NCBI RefSeq assembly: GCF_020405205.1 | Contig: NZ_CP084469.1 | Span: forward strand, 2,108,001-2,172,000 | Origin: Natrinema salinisoli | GTDB lineage: Archaea > Halobacteriota > Halobacteria > Halobacteriales > Natrialbaceae | Direction: 5' to 3' | Length of the DNA stretch: 64,000 nt | Part shown: piece after piece, positions 43,478-52,892 of the stretch | Layout: each line of letters opens with the position of its first letter | How positions within the stretch are numbered: position 1 is the stretch's first letter | Notes under the pieces: model-generated | Seen by the model: only the letters and a program-made list of their open reading frames with translations | The model's database searches: none | What the model was told of the DNA's origin: nothing | Translations under genes and position numbers: made by a program

Positions 43478-44455
43478 ATGAGCACGGATCCAGATATCGT
43501 CGTTCTCCGAGAGGGAACGGAAGGACTGTCGATGGAGTCGTACGCCGAAACCCTGCGCGAGCGACTGCCCGAGCACACCGTCGCACTCGCGCGGACGCCA
43601 AAGGAAGAGCGCGAGCTCGTGCCGAAAGCGCGGGTCGTGACCGGCATTACGATCGAGGAGTCCCTTCTCGAGCGCGCCGACCGACTCGAACTGTTCGCGT
43701 GTACGTTCGCCGGCACCGATCACGTCCCGATGGACGCGCTGGCCGACCACGGCGTGGCCGTGACGAACGCCGGCGGCATTCACGCCCCCGGCATCGCCGA
43801 GCAGACGATCGGCAACATGCTCGTCTTTGCGCGGCGACTTCACGAGGGCTGGCGGCGCAAGGAGAACAGCGAGTGGCGTCACTTCCAGTCGCACGAGTTT
43901 ACCGACAGCACCGTCACGATTGTCGGCCTCGGCTCGATCGGGCAGGCGGTCGTCCAACGCCTCGAGGGATTCGAGGTCGAGACGATCGGTATCCGCTATA
44001 CGCCCTCCAAGGGCGGCCCGACCGACGAAGTGCTCGGGTTCGACGAGGACGACGTCCACGAGGCATTCTCCCGGAGCGACTACGTCGTCCTCGCGTGCCC
44101 GCTCAACGACCTGACCCGCGGGCTCGTGGGCGAGGACGAACTGGCGACCCTTCCGCCGAACGCGGTCGTCGTCAACGCGGCCCGCGGCGGCATCGTCGAC
44201 ACCGACGCGCTCGTCTCGGCGCTGCAGTTCGAGGGAATCCGCGGGGCCGCCCTCGACGTCACCGATCCCGAACCGCTCCCCGCCGACCACCCGCTCTGGG
44301 ACCTCGAGAACTGCCTCATCACGCCCCACACCGGCGGTCACACGCCCAAACACTGGGACCGACTGGCCGACATCGTCGCGGGCAACGTCGACGCGCTCGA
44401 GTCGGGCGGCGAGCTCGAAAACGCCGTCTATCGGCCGGACGCGACTCGAGAGTAA
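43478..44455 (+). CDS. D-2-hydroxyacid dehydrogenase (NAD-dependent)
   Basis: 325 residues. VTIVGLGSIGQAVVQRLEGF (Rossmann), NAARGGIVDTDALVSAL, ALDVTDPEPLP and a C-terminal THTGGHTPKHW-like segment (PHTGGHTPKHWDRL) with the catalytic Glu/His. It reduces 2-oxoacids to D-2-hydroxyacids or the reverse. Two bases separate its stop from the next ATG, so it is coupled to the D-2-hydroxyacid oxidase, which would consume its product or supply its substrate. Operator 5 lies upstream. Confidence 0.9.
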   Translation: MSTDPDIVVLREGTEGLSMESYAETLRERLPEHTVALARTPKEERELVPKARVVTGITIEESLLERADRLELFACTFAGTDHVPMDALADHGVAVTNAGGIHAPGIAEQTIGNMLVFARRLHEGWRRKENSEWRHFQSHEFTDSTVTIVGLGSIGQAVVQRLEGFEVETIGIRYTPSKGGPTDEVLGFDEDDVHEAFSRSDYVVLACPLNDLTRGLVGEDELATLPPNAVVVNAARGGIVDTDALVSALQFEGIRGAALDVTDPEPLPADHPLWDLENCLITPHTGGHTPKHWDRLADIVAGNVDALESGGELENAVYRPDATRE

Positions 44456-44457
44456 CG

Positions 44458-47400
44458 ATGGCGACGCACGACTCTTCACGAGCCGACGACACCGGCAGCG
44501 CTGATCCGGCGGCGGGCTCGCAGGCGAGCGATCCCGCGGCGGACCCGCGCGCCGAGTACGACTACGTCGGCGGGGATATCGACCGCCCCGAACTCGTCGC
44601 GGCGCTCGACGAGCGGATCGACGGCGAGATCCGGTTCGACGAGTACAGCCGGCGGCTCTACGCGACCGACGCGAGCGCCTACGAGGTGACGCCCGTCGGC
44701 GTCGTCCTCCCGCGCACGACCGAGGACGTCGCCGCGGTCGTCGACTACTGCGCCGACAACGGGATTCCGGTCCTCCCGCGCGGCGGCGGCACCAGCCTCG
44801 CCGGACAGGCGGTCAACGAGGCCGTCGTCCTCGATCTGACGACCCACATGGACGGCCTGCTCGAGCTGTCGGCCGACGATCGCCAAGCGACGGTGCAGGC
44901 GGGGACCGTCCTCGCGGACCTGAACAGGGCGCTCGAGCCCCACGAGCTGAAGTTCGCGCCCGACCCGGCGGCCGGAAACCGCAGCACGATCGGCGGCGCG
45001 ATCGGCAACAACTCCACCGGTGCACACTCCCTGCAGTACGGCAAGACCGACGCCTACGTCGAGGACGTGGAAGTCGTCCTCGCCGACGGCTCCGTCGAAC
45101 GCTTCGGCGAAGTGACGGTCGCTCAACTCCGCGAGCGCGCCGATCCGGACGGCGACTCCCTCGAGCGAATTTACGAGGCGCTGCGCCGCGTCGTCGACGA
45201 GGAAGCCGCGGCGATCAGCGAGGTGTTCCCACAGCTCAAGCGGAACGTCTCCGGCTACAACCTCGACCGGCTCGTCGCGGAAGCCTACGGTGACCCAGAG
45301 GCGTTCGACGAGAACACGGACGAGACGGTCGACATCGACGGCGAACCCGACTCCGACGCGACGGTCAACCTGGCCCGCGTCTTCGCCGGCAGCGAGGGAA
45401 CGCTCGGCGTGGTCACGGAGGCGACCGTCTCGCTCGAGCCCGTCCCCGAGACGACCGGCGTCGTCCTGTTGACGTACACGGACCTGCTCGAAGCGATGGC
45501 CGACGTCGACACCATCGTCCGCAACTTCGATCCGGCGGCGATCGAGGCGATCGACGACGTCTTGCTCGAGCTCGCTCGCGACACCGAGGAGTTCGCCGAC
45601 GTCGCGGGGAACCTCCCCGAAGGAACAGAGACGGCGCTGCTCGTCGAGTTCTACGCCGACAGCGAGGACGACGCGCGAGGAAAAGTCGCCGAGATGCTGT
45701 CCGATCGACTGCCGGATTCGCAGGCCCCGACACCGAACGGCGGAACGACCGCTCAGGAGCCGGAAACCGGTGGCGACCCCGTCCGCGCGTTCGACGCCCT
45801 CGAGGCCTACGAGCCCGCCGACCGGGCCGAACTCTGGAAGCTCCGCAAGAGCGCGGCACCGATCTTGCTCTCTCGGACCTCCGACGCCAAGCACATCTCC
45901 TTCATCGAGGACACGGCCGTCCCGACCGAAAACCTCGCGGACTACGTGGCCGACTTCCAGGAGGTACTCGAGGAACGGGACACGTTCGCGAGCTTCTACG
46001 CCCACGCCGGCCCGGGCTGTATGCACATGCGACCGCTGGTCGACACCAAGAGCCCGGCCGGGCTGAACCAGTTCGAGGCGATCTCGGACGCCGTGACCGA
46101 CCTCGTCGTCGAGTACGGCGGCTCCGTCTCGGGCGAACACGGCGACGGCCGCGCCCGAACCCAGTGGAACCGGAAACTCTACGGCGACGACGTCTGGTCA
46201 CTCTTCCGCGACCTGAAAACGGCGTTCGACCCGGACTGGCTACTCAATCCCGGAAACGTCTGCGGCGATCACGACATGACCGAGCACCTGCGGTTCTCCC
46301 CCGACTACGAGTTCGACGCCGGCTTCGAGCCTGCCCTCGAGTGGGACGTCGACAACGGCATGCAGGGGATGGTCGAGCTCTGTCACGGCTGTGCCGGCTG
46401 TCGCGGTTCGCAGGAGACGACCGGCGGCGTGATGTGTCCGACGTATCGCGCGGCGGAGGAGGAGAGTCTCAGCACCCGCGGGCGCGCGAACATGCTCCGC
46501 GGCGCGATGAACGGCGAACTCGACGCGGAGTCGACCGATCCCGAGTTCCTGGCCGAAGTGATGGACCTCTGTGTCGGCTGCAAGGGCTGTGCGCGGGACT
46601 GTCCGAGCGAGGTCGACATGGCGAAGCTCAAGGCCGAGGTCGAACACGCGAACCACCAGGAAAACGGTGCGACCCTCCGCGATCGGCTCTTCGCCAATGT
46701 CGACCGGCTCAACGCCGTCGGCTCCGCGCTCGCGCCCGTCTCGAACTGGGCCGCGTCGCTGCCCGGCGCCGATACGATCGCCGAAAAGACCGTCGGCATT
46801 GCACGCGAGCGCGATCTCCCGACGTTCGCCAGCGAGAGTTTCGAAGACTGGTTCGAGGCGCGCGGCGGTTCTCGAATCCCGCTCGAGGAAGCGTCCCGAA
46901 AGGTGCTCCTCTTCCCCGACACGTACACCAATTACAACCATCCGCGGGCGGGGAAAGCTGCCGTGCAGGTGCTCGAGACGGCGGGCGTCCACGTGGCCGT
47001 ACCCGAACGCGTCACGTCGACCGGCCGGCCGGCCCACTCGAAGGGCTTTCTGGACGTCTCGCGCGAGCGCGCCCGAACGAACGTCGAGGCGCTGGCCCCC
47101 CGAATCGAGGACGGCTGGGAGATCGTGCTGGTCGAGCCGTCGGACGCGGTCATGCTCCAGTCGGACTATCTGGACCTCCTCGACGGACGCGATGCCGAGC
47201 GGGTCGCGGCGAACACCTACGGAATCATGGAGTACCTCGATCGGTTCGAACTGGCGGACGGGCTGCCGGTCGCCGACCCCGACGAGCGGGTGACTTACCA
47301 CGGCCACTGCCACCAGAAAGCGACGAAGAAGGACGGCCACGCGGCGACCGTCCTGCGGGCGGTCGGCTACGAGGTCGACGCGCTGGATTCGGGCTGCTGC

Positions 47401-47607
47401 GGGATGGCCGGCTCCTTCGGCTACGAGGCCGAGCACTACTCGTTGAGTCAGTCGATCGGGCGGATCCTCTTCGATCAGATCGACGGGAGCGACGGCGAGG
47501 CGGTCGTCGCGCCGGGTGCGTCCTGCCGGACCCAGCTCTCGGAATACGACGGCTGTGACGATCCGCCGCATCCGGTGGAGAAAGTCGCGGCGGCGCTCTC
47601 GCGGTAG
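44458..47607 (+). CDS. FAD-linked oxidase fused to 4Fe-4S CCG domains (GlcD-GlcF type)
   Basis: 1049 residues from the ATG at 44458; a long upstream frame was not used because the gene order fixes the start. N-terminal PCMH FAD domain (PRGGGTSLAGQ near residue 107, NSTGAHSLQYGKT), C-terminal FAD-linked oxidase domain (VSGEHGDGRARTQWN), then an Fe-S part: CHGCAGCRG (about 642), CVGCKGCARDCP (about 704), CHGHCHQ-type and CCGMAGSFGYE (about 980) of the heterodisulfide-reductase/GlcF kind. Such proteins oxidise D-lactate, glycolate or D-2-hydroxyglutarate and pass electrons to quinone. A disordered insert lies near residue 420. Confidence 0.92.
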   Translation: MATHDSSRADDTGSADPAAGSQASDPAADPRAEYDYVGGDIDRPELVAALDERIDGEIRFDEYSRRLYATDASAYEVTPVGVVLPRTTEDVAAVVDYCADNGIPVLPRGGGTSLAGQAVNEAVVLDLTTHMDGLLELSADDRQATVQAGTVLADLNRALEPHELKFAPDPAAGNRSTIGGAIGNNSTGAHSLQYGKTDAYVEDVEVVLADGSVERFGEVTVAQLRERADPDGDSLERIYEALRRVVDEEAAAISEVFPQLKRNVSGYNLDRLVAEAYGDPEAFDENTDETVDIDGEPDSDATVNLARVFAGSEGTLGVVTEATVSLEPVPETTGVVLLTYTDLLEAMADVDTIVRNFDPAAIEAIDDVLLELARDTEEFADVAGNLPEGTETALLVEFYADSEDDARGKVAEMLSDRLPDSQAPTPNGGTTAQEPETGGDPVRAFDALEAYEPADRAELWKLRKSAAPILLSRTSDAKHISFIEDTAVPTENLADYVADFQEVLEERDTFASFYAHAGPGCMHMRPLVDTKSPAGLNQFEAISDAVTDLVVEYGGSVSGEHGDGRARTQWNRKLYGDDVWSLFRDLKTAFDPDWLLNPGNVCGDHDMTEHLRFSPDYEFDAGFEPALEWDVDNGMQGMVELCHGCAGCRGSQETTGGVMCPTYRAAEEESLSTRGRANMLRGAMNGELDAESTDPEFLAEVMDLCVGCKGCARDCPSEVDMAKLKAEVEHANHQENGATLRDRLFANVDRLNAVGSALAPVSNWAASLPGADTIAEKTVGIARERDLPTFASESFEDWFEARGGSRIPLEEASRKVLLFPDTYTNYNHPRAGKAAVQVLETAGVHVAVPERVTSTGRPAHSKGFLDVSRERARTNVEALAPRIEDGWEIVLVEPSDAVMLQSDYLDLLDGRDAERVAANTYGIMEYLDRFELADGLPVADPDERVTYHGHCHQKATKKDGHAATVLRAVGYEVDALDSGCCGMAGSFGYEAEHYSLSQSIGRILFDQIDGSDGEAVVAPGASCRTQLSEYDGCDDPPHPVEKVAAALSR

Positions 47608-47621
47608 TCCGCGTTATTTCG

Positions 47622-48290
47622 TCATTCCTTGTCCGTCGATCCATCGCCGGACGTATCGAACGGGACGGTTCGCGTTCGATCCTGCGGGCGTTCGGAGTCG
47701 CCGAACCCCCCACTCAGAACCCGTGCGAGCACCTCCTCGACGGATTCGTCGGTTTCGATGACGCGATCGGCCTCGGCTTCGACCACGAATCCCGAGGAGA
47801 CGTTCGGTGCCGTCGGAATGAAGAGCACGACTCGCCCGTCGCTGGTGGTGTGTCCGGTCTTGAACGCCGGCATGTGCGTGCCGTCCCAGCTCCGCACCTT
47901 CACCGGTTCCTGCAGCGCCTGTTCCTCCCCGATCGTCGTTTCGGCGGCGATTTTTGATGCGTTGTAGAGGACCCGCAGCCCCGGAACGCGGTTCGCGACG
48001 CCGTCGATGCTCCGCGCGAAGATATCGCCGATCGTCGTCCGGGTCAGGACGCCGATCGCCACTGCCATCACGAAAAGGAAGGTCAGCGAGACGCTGATTT
48101 GGAGGACGCGGATGACGAACACGCGAGTCAGCTCGTTGCCGATGACCCCGCTCAGCATGTCCGGGTCGAACAGGACCGCCGGCGTGAACCCGAGCGCGAG
48201 CACGTAGGCCCGGTAGACGACGTACAGCGTGACGAGTATCGGTCCGAGAAGGATCAGTCCGCTCGCGAATACCCGTTTCCACGACGCCAT
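47622..48290 (-). CDS. DUF502 family membrane protein
   Basis: 222 residues from the ATG at 48290. Two N-terminal membrane helices (residues 10-30, 60-85), then GLRVLYNASKIAAETTIGEEQALQEPVKVRSWDG, TGHTTSDGRVVLFIPTAPNVSSGFVVEA, the DUF502 pattern, with an acidic C-terminal tail. Function unknown. It is convergent with the oxidase gene, with 14 bases between the stops. Confidence 0.85.
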   Translation of the reverse strand: MASWKRVFASGLILLGPILVTLYVVYRAYVLALGFTPAVLFDPDMLSGVIGNELTRVFVIRVLQISVSLTFLFVMAVAIGVLTRTTIGDIFARSIDGVANRVPGLRVLYNASKIAAETTIGEEQALQEPVKVRSWDGTHMPAFKTGHTTSDGRVVLFIPTAPNVSSGFVVEAEADRVIETDESVEEVLARVLSGGFGDSERPQDRTRTVPFDTSGDGSTDKE

Positions 48291-48393
48291 TATCGGAGCA
48301 TGTGACCGGCGGGACATGAGCCCTTCCCTTCTCCGTGCCCGCTCGCGGAACCGATAGCGACCGCCGGTTCGTCCTGTCCGTGGCTCTGACCGA

Positions 48394-49680
48394 CTACGGC
48401 CAGAGTCCGCGCGTCTCCTTCGCCTCGGCGATTCGGGAGAGCGCGACCACGTAGGCGGCGTCGCGCCACGTCAGCCCCGCCGCGTCGACTTCCTCGCGGA
48501 CGTCGTCCCAGGCCTCGAGCATGTGCTCCTCGAGTTCCTCGTTGACCCGATCGAGGGTCCACTGGCGACGGTTGATGTCCTGGAGCCACTCGAAGTAACT
48601 GACCGTCACGCCGCCCGCGTTCGCGAGGATGTCGGGGATCACCGGGACGCCGCGCTCCTCGAGGATGGTGTCGGCGGCGAAGGTCGTCGGGCCGTTCGCG
48701 CCTTCGACGACGATGTCGGCCTCGATCGCGTCGGCGTTGTCCGCCGTGATGACGTTGCCGACGGCGGCCGGGATCACCACATCGACGTCGAGTTCGAGGA
48801 TGTCCTCGTTGTCCAGCGTCTCCGGGGCGTCCTGTTCGAGCACCGCGCCGGGCGCTTCTTCGTGGGTCGGAATCGCGTGCGTGTCGAACCCGTCGGGATC
48901 GTAGATCGCGCCGTTGACGTCGCTGACGGCGACGACGGTCGCGCCCCAGTCCTCGAGCAGGCGGGCCGCGTTGGCACCGACGCTGCCGAACCCCTGGACG
49001 GCGACCGTCGTGCCGGAGACCTCGCGGTCGTAGTACTGGATGGCTTCGCGTGCGGCGATCGCTGTCGAGCGGCCGGGTGCCTCCTCGCGGCCGTACGAGC
49101 CTCCGATGACGGGTGGTTTGCCCGTAACGACGCCGGGGATCGTCTCGCCCTGTTGCATCGAGTAGGCGTCCATGAACCAGGCCATCGTCTGGGCGTCGGT
49201 GCCCATGTCCGGCGCGGGGACGTCCTTCGTCGGCCCGACGGCGTCGCGCAACTCTTCTGCGAACCGGCGGGTGAGCCGCTCGGTCTCGTCTTCGCTCAGC
49301 GACTTGGGATCGACGGCGATGCCGCCCTTCCCGCCGCCGAATGGGAGGTCCATCACCGCACACTTCCAGGTCATCCACATCGAGAGGCCGGTACACTCCT
49401 CGGCGCTGACCTCGGGATGATATCGGAGCCCGCCTTTGTAGGGACCGCGGACGTCGTCGTGCTGGGCGCGGTAGCCGGTGAAAACGTCGACGGAGCCGTC
49501 ATCGCGCTCGAGCGGCACCGATACCTGCTGGACCCGCGTCGGGTGTTTCAGGCGCTCGACGACGCCGGGATCAACGTCGACGTGCGTCGCAGCTCGTTCC
49601 AACTGGCGGCGGGCGGTGACGAGCGCCGAATCGAGTTCGTCACCGGAGTTGCTCTCGGTTTCGGGCGATGGTGTTGTCAT
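48394..49680 (-). CDS. gdhB: Glutamate dehydrogenase family (Glu/Leu/Phe/Val)
   Basis: 428 residues. [23 protein letters not shown] (catalytic Lys) and [17 protein letters not shown] (NAD(P) fold), followed by [10 protein letters not shown] and [15 protein letters not shown]. It interconverts glutamate and 2-oxoglutarate with ammonia. Its position between the ectoine hydrolase-like gene and the oxidase suggests recycling of glutamate formed by the aminotransferases. The symbol reflects one of several haloarchaeal paralogues and may differ. Confidence 0.93.
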   Translation of the reverse strand: MTTPSPETESNSGDELDSALVTARRQLERAATHVDVDPGVVERLKHPTRVQQVSVPLERDDGSVDVFTGYRAQHDDVRGPYKGGLRYHPEVSAEECTGLSMWMTWKCAVMDLPFGGGKGGIAVDPKSLSEDETERLTRRFAEELRDAVGPTKDVPAPDMGTDAQTMAWFMDAYSMQQGETIPGVVTGKPPVIGGSYGREEAPGRSTAIAAREAIQYYDREVSGTTVAVQGFGSVGANAARLLEDWGATVVAVSDVNGAIYDPDGFDTHAIPTHEEAPGAVLEQDAPETLDNEDILELDVDVVIPAAVGNVITADNADAIEADIVVEGANGPTTFAADTILEERGVPVIPDILANAGGVTVSYFEWLQDINRRQWTLDRVNEELEEHMLEAWDDVREEVDAAGLTWRDAAYVVALSRIAEAKETRGLWP

Positions 49681-49743
49681 CGATGTGGTAGTGGTGTCGT
49701 AGTCGGATGTATTGCGGCGGTTGTATGGCCGGTATGGACTGCG

Positions 49744-50925
49744 CTACGTCGTGAACAGTTGCCGCGGGAACTCGGCCAGCGTCTCCGCACCGTCGCTGGT
49801 AACGTGGAACGTCTCGCTGATCTCCATGCCGATCTCGTCGGTCCAGATGCCGGGGATCATGTGGAACGTCATGTCCTCCTCGAGCACCGTCTCGTCGCCG
49901 GGGCGGATGCTCGCGGTGTGCTCGCCCCAGTCCGGCGGGTAGCCCAGCCCCATCGAGTAGCCGATGCGGTCCTCCTTCTCGAGGCCGTACTTCGCGATGG
50001 TGTCGCGCCACGCTTTCTCGACCGATTCGCAGGTGACGCCGGGTTCGGCGGCGTCGAGCGCGGCCTCGAGTCCCTCGACGACGATCTCGGCGGTCTCCTC
50101 GAGTTCGGCGGGCGGGTCGCCGACGAACGTCGTGCGGGCCAGCGGGGAGTGATACCGGTGGCGACAGCCGGAGAGTTCGATGATGACCGGATCGCCGTCC
50201 TCGAACTCGCGGTCGGTCCAGGTCAGATGCGGCGTGCCGGTGTGGTCGCCCGAGGGCATCAGCGGGACGATCGAGGGGTAGTCTCCGCCGTACTCCTCGG
50301 TCCCGGTGATCAGTTGTTCGTAGATCGCGGCCGCGGCCTCGTACTCCGGGACGCCCTCCTCGATGACGTCGAGCCCCGCCTGCATCGCGTTCTCCGAGAT
50401 GCGGGCGGCCTCGCGCATGTACTCGAGTTCCTGCTCCGATTTCTTGATCCGGACCCAGCCGACCAGCAGCGTCGCGTCCTCGAACTCGGCCTCGGGGAGG
50501 TTCTGTTGCAATCGGGTGTAGGACTTCGCGGTGAAGTAGGCGGCGTCCATCTCGAGCCCGATCCGACCGTCGTCGACGCCCAGTTCCTCGAGGACGCCCG
50601 CGACGTAGTCCATCGGGTGGAGGTCGTACGGCGAGTGAACGTGGTCGTCGCTGTACGCGCGGATGCTCTCGTCGGCGAGGTGGGTCGTCGCGCGTGCCCC
50701 GCCGCCGTCCATGTCGCGGCCGATCCAGACGGGTTCCGCGCGGTCGGGCGTGACCACGACGGCCTGGTGGACGTAGAACGACCAGCCGTCGTACCCCGTC
50801 AGGTAGTTCATGTTCGCCGGATCGGCGACGACGATCGCGTCGAGCTCCTCCTCGCGCAGTCGCTCTTTCGTTCGAGCGACCCGCCGCTCGTACTCGGATT
50901 CGTCGAAAATATGCTCTCGTGGCAT
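49744..50925 (-). CDS. doeA: Ectoine hydrolase (DoeA/EutD-like, M24 fold without metal ligands)
   Basis: 393 residues. N-terminal NYLTGYDGWSFYVHQA (about 40-55) and C-terminal GYSMGLGYPPDWGE (about 318), MTFHMIPGIW (about 350) and MEISETFHVT closely resemble what I remember of bacterial ectoine hydrolase. In ordinary M24 enzymes five residues bind two metals; here the first Asp positions read ELSGC and HSPLART and the MIPG position lacks the usual Glu, so the metal site is mostly gone, as described for EutD. It would open the ectoine ring to N-acetyl-diaminobutyrate. Operator 6 lies upstream. Confidence 0.8.
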   Translation of the reverse strand: MPREHIFDESEYERRVARTKERLREEELDAIVVADPANMNYLTGYDGWSFYVHQAVVVTPDRAEPVWIGRDMDGGGARATTHLADESIRAYSDDHVHSPYDLHPMDYVAGVLEELGVDDGRIGLEMDAAYFTAKSYTRLQQNLPEAEFEDATLLVGWVRIKKSEQELEYMREAARISENAMQAGLDVIEEGVPEYEAAAAIYEQLITGTEEYGGDYPSIVPLMPSGDHTGTPHLTWTDREFEDGDPVIIELSGCRHRYHSPLARTTFVGDPPAELEETAEIVVEGLEAALDAAEPGVTCESVEKAWRDTIAKYGLEKEDRIGYSMGLGYPPDWGEHTASIRPGDETVLEEDMTFHMIPGIWTDEIGMEISETFHVTSDGAETLAEFPRQLFTT

Positions 50926-50984
50926 GATAACAGGGCCTCTACATGGGAGTCCAGCAGGAGTACTAAAAGTTTTTCGTGTATACT

Positions 50985-51003
50985 AGATACAGATATTGTT
51001 TAC
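50985..51003. promoter_or_regulatory. 7-N5-7 operator 6 (doeA-like promoter)
   Basis: AGATACA GATAT TGTTTAC (plus strand). It is upstream of the minus-strand hydrolase gene; an extra GTATAC lies next to it at 50977-50983. Confidence 0.6.
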
Positions 51004-51131
51004 AATACGCGACCGTCTCGAGAGCGACCGGCGCGTATCGGGCGGCAGCCGCGAGCGCGCCGACTCCAGTCCCACGAATCTGCTCCCCCGAACCACCGGC
51101 GATTAAGACACGTCGGTTCGTCCCGAGCGAT

Positions 51132-51677
51132 ATGGCAATCCTCGAGACTTTCGTGATCGCGTTCTGGGCGATGTTGCCCGCCTACGTTCCCAACAACGCC
51201 GCGGTGCTGGCCGGCGGCGGGCGACCGATCGACGGCGGCCGGACGTGGGGGGAGAAGCGAGTGCTGGGCGACGGCAAGACCTGGCGCGGCACGGCGATGG
51301 GCGTCGCTGCGGGGCTCGCGCTCGCGGCCGTCCTCACCGTCCTCGAGCCGAGTGTCAGCGACGCCCTCGGCTTCGCCGTCCCCGCGTTCACGCCCCTCGC
51401 CGCGCTCGGACTCGCCGGCGGTGCGATGCTCGGCGACATCCTCGCGTCCTTTCTCAAACGCCGAACCGGCCGCCAGCGCGGTGCGATGTTCCCCGGCCTC
51501 GACCAGCTGGATTTCGTCGTCGTCTCGCTGCCGCTGGTCGCGCTGCTGGACCTCGAGTGGTTCCGCGAGTGGTTCACGCTCGAGGTCCTCCTCGTCGTCG
51601 TGGTGCTCACGCCGATCCTCCACGTGACGACGAACATGATCGCGTACAAACTGGGACTGAAGAACGAGCCGTGGTAG
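51132..51677 (+). CDS. carS: CDP-archaeol synthase
   Basis: 181 residues from the ATG at 51132. Five membrane helices: YVPNNAAVLAGGG, GDGKTWRGTAMG (CTP/Mg motif), GDILASFLKRRTGRQRGAMFPGLDQLDFV near residues 100-130, and HVTTNMIAYKLGLKNEPW at the end, as in the CarS/DUF46 family. It makes CDP-archaeol from CTP and archaetidic precursor for phospholipid heads. The long upstream frame is ignored because it is antisense-biased. Confidence 0.95.
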   Translation: MAILETFVIAFWAMLPAYVPNNAAVLAGGGRPIDGGRTWGEKRVLGDGKTWRGTAMGVAAGLALAAVLTVLEPSVSDALGFAVPAFTPLAALGLAGGAMLGDILASFLKRRTGRQRGAMFPGLDQLDFVVVSLPLVALLDLEWFREWFTLEVLLVVVVLTPILHVTTNMIAYKLGLKNEPW

Positions 51678-51748
51678 GTGCGTTTCGAACGAGCGCTCCG
51701 ATCGATCGTCTCGCGAGAATCTTCGGTTCACGGCGACGCAAATAGTCC

Positions 51749-52708
51749 TCACTCGAGCGCCGCTTCGAGATCCGACACCGCGTCGTCGTGGGCCTCGTGG
51801 GCACGATCCAGGTCCACCGGCTCGGAAATCATGCCGAAGAAGCCGTGGATCACGTCGTCGTAGTGGTGGTACTCGACGGGGACGCCGTCGTCCTCGAGCC
51901 GCTCGACCAGACTCGCTCCGTCGTCGCGCAACGGGTCGAAGCCGGCCGTAATGACCGTCGCCGGCGGCAGATCCGAGAGATCGTGGGCCAGTTGGGGCGT
52001 CGCGTAGATGTTCCCCAGATCGATCTCGCGCTCGAAGCGGTGGTCGCGGAACCACTCCATGTCGTCTTTCGTGAGCATGTATCCCTCGCCGTTCTCCTCG
52101 TAGGCGTCAGTCTCCGTCACCTTGCCCGTACTGGGGTAGACCAGCAACTGATAGGCGATCTCCGGGCCGCCCTGATCCCGGACGAGTAAACTCAGTCCCG
52201 CCGTGAGGTTGGCTCCGGCGCTGTCCCCCGCCACGACGATCCGGTCGGGATCCGCGTTCAGCTCGTCGGTCGCGTCGGCCACCCACTCGAGGGCGGCGTA
52301 ACAGTCCTGCAGTCCTTCCGGGAAGGGGTGTTCGGGCGCGAGGCCGTAGTCGACGCTGACGACGGGATACCCCGATTCGGCGGCGAGCTTTCGGCAGGTG
52401 TCGTCGTGGGTGTCGACACTGCCGATGACCCAGCCGCCGCCGTGAATGTACAGAATCAGCGGCCGGTCCTCGCCGTCGGTGTCGGGATCGTAGATCCGAA
52501 TCGGCAGGTCGCCGTGCGGGCCGTCGATGGTCCGGTCTTCGACGGACTCGAGTTCGATGGCGGGCTCGTCGGTAACCTGCATCTCCTCGAACATCCGCCG
52601 AGCCTCCTGGGCCGACACCTCGTCGAACGACGGGGTGTCGAGGGAGTTGTAGAGCTCGAGAAACGCCTGCACGTCGGGGTGTGGTTCGTCCGCTCTGTCT
52701 GGTGTCAT
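51749..52708 (-). CDS. Alpha/beta hydrolase, HSL-type esterase
   Basis: 319 residues from the ATG at 52708; an ATG at 52720 is also possible, and the TATA-like AAAAAGATA at 52736-52744 fits either, slightly better the later one. HGGGW oxyanion motif, AGDSAGANLT (nucleophile Ser), GFDPLRDDG (Asp) and HGFFG (His) give the complete triad of the hormone-sensitive-lipase group. The physiological ester is unknown. Convergent with carS. Confidence 0.88.
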   Translation of the reverse strand: MTPDRADEPHPDVQAFLELYNSLDTPSFDEVSAQEARRMFEEMQVTDEPAIELESVEDRTIDGPHGDLPIRIYDPDTDGEDRPLILYIHGGGWVIGSVDTHDDTCRKLAAESGYPVVSVDYGLAPEHPFPEGLQDCYAALEWVADATDELNADPDRIVVAGDSAGANLTAGLSLLVRDQGGPEIAYQLLVYPSTGKVTETDAYEENGEGYMLTKDDMEWFRDHRFEREIDLGNIYATPQLAHDLSDLPPATVITAGFDPLRDDGASLVERLEDDGVPVEYHHYDDVIHGFFGMISEPVDLDRAHEAHDDAVSDLEAALE

Positions 52709-52892
52709 CGGACGGTACATTTGCCCGTGAAGACAAAAAGATACCTGCACGGGAACCGTAGCCGGCGGTACGGTCCGGTTCTCACTCGACGTGGGAGACC
52801 CGATCAACTGCCTGTCCGATCCGCAGTCGGTAACTCCCAGTCGGCAGCGCGTTCCACACCGCTTATTTCGGTTCGGTGCGCGCTGTCGAACA

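Noticed and set aside
48523-51156. 877-codon open frame on the plus strand across gdhB and the ectoine hydrolase-like gene
   Set aside because: It is antisense to two well-recognised genes; long antisense frames are common in GC-rich haloarchaeal DNA, and its composition is Arg/Val-rich with no family.
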